Part shown: one piece after another, positions 6,841 to 9,645 of the stretch
How the letters are laid out: each line of letters opens with the position of its first letter
How positions within the stretch are numbered: the stretch's first letter is position 1
Assembly: GCF_937920395.1 (NCBI RefSeq)
Contig: NZ_CALEVF010000027.1
Span: forward strand, 1-9,645
DNA from: an uncultured Clostridium sp.
Lineage (GTDB): Bacteria; Bacillota; Clostridia; Clostridiales; Clostridiaceae
Reading direction: 5' to 3'
DNA: 9,645 nt
The notes under the pieces: model-generated
Seen by the model: the letters and a program-made list of their open reading frames with translations, nothing else
Told to the model about the DNA's origin: nothing
The model's database searches: none
Made by a program: the position numbers and the translations under genes

Positions 6841-6897
6841 GTTATATACAGAGTTGTGCACAATAAAACCATAAGAATGGGAGTAACTGTGGATAAC
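6841..6897. promoter_or_regulatory. DnaA-box-like cluster within an inverted repeat
   Basis: TGTGGATAA (6888-6896) is the complement of the perfect DnaA box TTATCCACA. TTATATACA (6842-6850) and TTGTGCACA (6854-6862) each have one mismatch to TTATNCACA. The outer boxes form an inverted repeat, GTTATATACAG (6841-6851) against CTGTGGATAAC (6887-6897). This intergenic stretch precedes the YdcF-family gene. DnaA binding is inferred and chance is possible in AT-rich DNA. Confidence 0.3.
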
Positions 6898-6946
6898 TTT
6901 CGTTTTGTGTGCATTAAAATATTAATAGATAAGGAGATGATGAAGT

Positions 6947-7513
6947 ATGGGTTGTCCATTTGATTGTATAACTGATTTAGTGTTTGTAGATAATTATGTA
7001 CAAAAGGCTGATATAATTTTAGTTCCAGGGTGTAGTCAGCCACAAATTATGGAAAGGGCTGCAGAATTGTATCACAAGGGCCTTGCACCATATATATTAC
7101 CAACAGGTGGTGAAAACCATGAGATATATAAATATAAGACTGAGTGGGAATACCTTAAGACTATAGGTATTGAATTGGGAGTACCAGAGGAGGCGATATT
7201 AAAAGAAGACAGAGCGAAAAATACGTTTGAGAATGCACGATTATCATTAGAAGTTTTAAATGAAAATAAGATAGACATAAAAAATGCAATATTGGTTTGT
7301 AAATCATATCATTCAAGAAGAGCATTGTTAACGTATCAAGTAGTATTTCCGCGTGATGTAGAATTCTATGTATCTACAGTTACAGATAAATCAGGGGTAA
7401 CAAAAGATAACTGGTTTTCAAATGCAGATTCGACTAATCTTGTTATGGGGGAAGTAGTAAAAATAGGTAGGTATTTTAAAAATGAAATATGTACCCCAAA
7501 AAGAAAGATTTAA
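6947..7513 (+). CDS. YdcF-like DUF218-family protein
   Basis: This 188-residue protein matches the DUF218 (YdcF/SanA/ElyC) pattern in order: a strand and loop ILVPGCSQ (24-31), helix MERAAELYHKG (35-45), strand and loop ILPTGGENHE (50-59), LGVPEEAILKED (77-88), the signature NTFENA (92-97), and strand plus loop AILVCKSYHSRRA (114-126). The family has a Rossmann-like fold. E. coli YdcF has been reported to bind S-adenosylmethionine, and SanA/ElyC act in envelope functions. No catalytic reaction is firmly known. Unlike SanA and ElyC it has no N-terminal membrane helix, so a cytoplasmic location is likely. ATG 6947 has AAGGAG (6931-6936) 10 nt upstream; two closer ATGs are out of frame. It lies in the same direction as the repeat/HEPN-like gene with no terminator between them. 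Its last codons form part of a hairpin shared with the convergent chemoreceptor gene. Confidence 0.85.
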   Translation: MGCPFDCITDLVFVDNYVQKADIILVPGCSQPQIMERAAELYHKGLAPYILPTGGENHEIYKYKTEWEYLKTIGIELGVPEEAILKEDRAKNTFENARLSLEVLNENKIDIKNAILVCKSYHSRRALLTYQVVFPRDVEFYVSTVTDKSGVTKDNWFSNADSTNLVMGEVVKIGRYFKNEICTPKRKI

Positions 7514-7532
7514 AGTATTCTCTGGGGTACAT
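7489..7532. terminator. Hairpin between convergent genes, probable terminator
   Basis: ATGTACCCCA (7489-7498) and TGGGGTACAT (7523-7532) make a perfect 10-bp stem. The 24-nt loop can pair further (AGAA with TTCT). The first arm is inside the 3' end of the YdcF-family gene. On the plus strand the next T run starts only about 18 nt later. On the minus strand the arm is followed sooner by ATTTCATTTTT, so it looks better as the chemoreceptor terminator. Confidence 0.5.
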
Positions 7533-7561
7533 CAAATGTTACAGTGAATATTTTTATTACA

Positions 7562-9562
7562 TTAGTTAATTTTAAATTTCTTTATCTCGGTATCTAACTC
7601 TTCTGCTAATAATTGAAGCTCGCTTGAATGTTTCGTAAACTCTTCCATAGCAGCGGTTATCTCCTCAGTAGATGCGGTTACTTGCTGCGTAGAGGAGGCT
7701 GTTTGTTCTGATATAGATGAAATATTTTCTATTTCTGATACTGTGGATTCCTTTTTCTCATTTATATCAATTATAGATATTTTTACTTCTTCAACTTTAT
7801 TTATCATTATTTCAATTGATTTTAATATTTGGGTAAATAGATTTTTAGTTTGTACTACTGCTAAATCTTGTTCATTTACTACTATTTCAGTGGATTTGAT
7901 AGCATTTAATGCCGAAACAGATTTTTTCTGTATACTTGCTATAATTTTCTTTATTTCTTCTGTTGAATTCTTTGATTGATCAGCAAGTTTGCTTATTTCT
8001 CCAGCAACTACTGAGAATCCTTTACCTGCTTCACCAGCACGTGCAGATTCTATACTTGCGTTTAGTGATAAAAGATTAGTTTGTTCTGTAATGCTTACTA
8101 ATGTTTCTGATATTGTATCTATTTGTTTAGTACTCTCATTCATATCTTGGATTATAGTATCAACTTCTTTTGTAGAAAGTTTAGTTTTGTTTGATTTCTC
8201 GATTAAGGTATCTATCATTGAAAGCCCTTTAGATCCTAACTTTTTAGTATCTATTGAAAGGGTATCCATTTCATTAGAGTTAACACTAATTTTATCTAAT
8301 CTAATTGATAGGTCGTCCATAGCGGAAGCACCATCTTGAGCATTCTGCGCCTGTTGAGTTGCGCCCATTGAAACTTGCTCTATAGCAGTTGCCACTTCAC
8401 TGATAGAGGCCGTTACCTCTTCCGACATACTTGCAAGAGTGGTTGAGGTCTCTGATACAGTTTTGGAGGAATTAGTGACATTGTTCATGATACCTGACAT
8501 GTTTTTCATCATTGAGTTAAAGGAGGTTGCCAGATCCATAAATTCATCTTTTGTAGAAGCAGTAATAGATACAGTTAGGTCTCCATTTGAAGCTTTAGCA
8601 AATACTTCTTTCAAATTTTTAATATTATAACTAATTCCTTTACTTAAGAATAATGCCATAAATATCGAAATTAATCCCATAATTAATATGATTAGGAGAG
8701 TAACCTTTAAAATAGAGGCTGTATCACTAGTCAATTCGCTTTCGTTTAAGGGAGCTACTAATTTCCAACCGGTTAATTTATTCGTTACAAATACTCCGAA
8801 TTTTTTCTCACCATTATAATTGTACTTAATAAAAGAATTATCTTCCGATTTAATGTTGTTCCAAATCGATAACTTAGAGGCCTCATTTGTTCCTATAAGG
8901 TCTTTTTTAGGATGAGATATAATATTACCTAAAGTATCAGATATAAACACATATCCAGTAGTCCCTACCTTTTTTGTGGACATTCGTTCTGAAAGTGTAG
9001 TTAGGGCACAATCCATTCCTACAACACCAACTACTTGACCATTTTTTACGACAGCACGTGCAATTCCAACAACAGTACTTCCAGTTACGTTATCTTTATA
9101 TGGAGGAGTTATTATAACTTGACCTTGATGTTCAGTAGCTTGTTTATACCAGGAACTTTTGGTTGAGTCATATCCAGTAGGCATTTTTGAGATAGGGTAT
9201 GTATTAAACTTTCCAGAAGCAGTTCCATAATACATATTAAGTATATCTTTATTGCTTTCTTTTACTCCTTTCAATACATCTGGTACATAATTGTAATTGT
9301 CACCTGCATCAACATTTATAAAATCATAATTATTTGATGTCATTGATATCATATTATCAAAACCATTAAAATAATCAGATAATCCGTTACTTATTTCTGT
9401 AAGTGTTTGAGAACTTGTTATTGTAAGTTTTTTACTGAGAATTGATTTTGACTCAGTATAAGATCCAAAACCAGATATGATTAATGGAATAATGCAAATA
9501 GATACCAAGCTAATAATTAATTTAGTGCGAATACTGTTCAGTTTAAAATTTTTGAATTTAAT
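7562..9562 (-). CDS. Methyl-accepting chemotaxis protein with dCache sensor domain
   Basis: This transmembrane receptor would signal through CheW/CheA to the flagellar motor. From the ATT start it has 666 residues: transmembrane helix 1 at about 15-35, an extracellular double-Cache sensor (about 37-280), helix 2 at 283-306, a HAMP linker (about 307-360), and a long coiled coil. The hairpin tip is at 493-530, including [19 protein letters not shown] and [11 protein letters not shown], which contacts CheA/CheW. The sensor keeps Tyr131, Trp138, Tyr139, Tyr155, Asp157 and Asp184 of the amino-acid-binding dCache pattern, but the expected Arg is Ser136. There is no C-terminal CheR-docking pentapeptide. 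No ATG, GTG or TTG lies at the right distance from the strong SD AAAGGGGGG (9578-9570), whereas ATT 9562-9560 is 7 nt from it. Alternatives are ATG 9604 (SD-like AAGG only 2 nt away) or TTG 9628, adding 14 or 22 residues. The domain call is firm; the start is not. Confidence 0.93.
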   Translation of the reverse strand: MKFKNFKLNSIRTKLIISLVSICIIPLIISGFGSYTESKSILSKKLTITSSQTLTEISNGLSDYFNGFDNMISMTSNNYDFINVDAGDNYNYVPDVLKGVKESNKDILNMYYGTASGKFNTYPISKMPTGYDSTKSSWYKQATEHQGQVIITPPYKDNVTGSTVVGIARAVVKNGQVVGVVGMDCALTTLSERMSTKKVGTTGYVFISDTLGNIISHPKKDLIGTNEASKLSIWNNIKSEDNSFIKYNYNGEKKFGVFVTNKLTGWKLVAPLNESELTSDTASILKVTLLIILIMGLISIFMALFLSKGISYNIKNLKEVFAKASNGDLTVSITASTKDEFMDLATSFNSMMKNMSGIMNNVTNSSKTVSETSTTLASMSEEVTASISEVATAIEQVSMGATQQAQNAQDGASAMDDLSIRLDKISVNSNEMDTLSIDTKKLGSKGLSMIDTLIEKSNKTKLSTKEVDTIIQDMNESTKQIDTISETLVSITEQTNLLSLNASIESARAGEAGKGFSVVAGEISKLADQSKNSTEEIKKIIASIQKKSVSALNAIKSTEIVVNEQDLAVVQTKNLFTQILKSIEIMINKVEEVKISIIDINEKKESTVSEIENISSISEQTASSTQQVTASTEEITAAMEEFTKHSSELQLLAEELDTEIKKFKIN

Positions 9563-9569
9563 TTTAATT

Positions 9570-9578
9570 CCCCCCTTT
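9570..9578 (-). promoter_or_regulatory. Shine-Dalgarno sequence pointing to an ATT start
   Basis: On the minus strand AAAGGGGGG is followed by AATTAAA and then ATT AAA TTC. It is the only strong SD near the 5' end of the chemoreceptor gene. A possible promoter TTGACT (9618-9613) with TATTTT (9593-9588), spacer 19 nt, would begin the transcript after the ATG at 9604, which also favours the ATT. Confidence 0.5.
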
Positions 9579-9645
9579 ATAATACATAAAATAGTTAATT
9601 TCATAACCTTGTAGTCAAGTGACTTCAAGGCTTTACAATTATATA

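Noticed and set aside
7743..8630. Three plus-strand open frames inside the chemoreceptor gene
   Set aside because: They mirror the coiled-coil coding strand, have no SD of note, and overlap a well-supported domain protein.

Overview
The window is very AT-rich and uses strong purine-rich Shine-Dalgarno (SD) sequences, TTG and GTG starts, intrinsic terminators with T tracts, and a CCA-encoding tRNA-Lys. With a dCache chemoreceptor, a VanZ-like protein and an MscS channel, this points to a Firmicute of the Clostridium type. I saw no insertion sequence, integrase, CRISPR array or phage structural gene. It looks like ordinary chromosome with one accessory-looking gene in the middle.

Left part (1-2850): the 3' two thirds of a tRNA-Lys(UUU) with its terminator, then a promoter and a TTG-start MscS-family mechanosensitive channel. 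An NRAMP/MntH-type divalent metal transporter lies convergent to it on the minus strand. The two share a bidirectional terminator.

Middle part (2850-5260): a small CXXC/CXXC putative zinc-ribbon protein, whose start I move to TTG 3056. Next is a VanZ-like membrane protein with a good sigma-A promoter and a terminator that overlaps its stop codon. Then comes a membrane-anchored or exported beta-propeller-like protein. The SD of this last gene lies inside a predicted hairpin, and its C-terminus looks shortened by a single-base frameshift.

Accessory-looking part (5260-7560): a 389-residue protein made of about 40 glycine/aromatic/Asp-Asn five-residue repeats followed by a helical DUF4145/HEPN-like domain with an R-x6-H motif. 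This is the most novel-looking object here. A YdcF/DUF218-family gene follows 121 nt later with no visible terminator between, so the two may share a transcript. The gap holds a cluster of DnaA-box-like sequences.

Right part (7562-9645): a minus-strand methyl-accepting chemotaxis protein. Its best SD points to an ATT start codon. Its sensor domain carries the known amino-acid-binding pattern except for the arginine.

Apart from the HEPN-like/YdcF pair, the genes look like independent single-gene units, each with its own promoter or terminator. I see no shared pathway.
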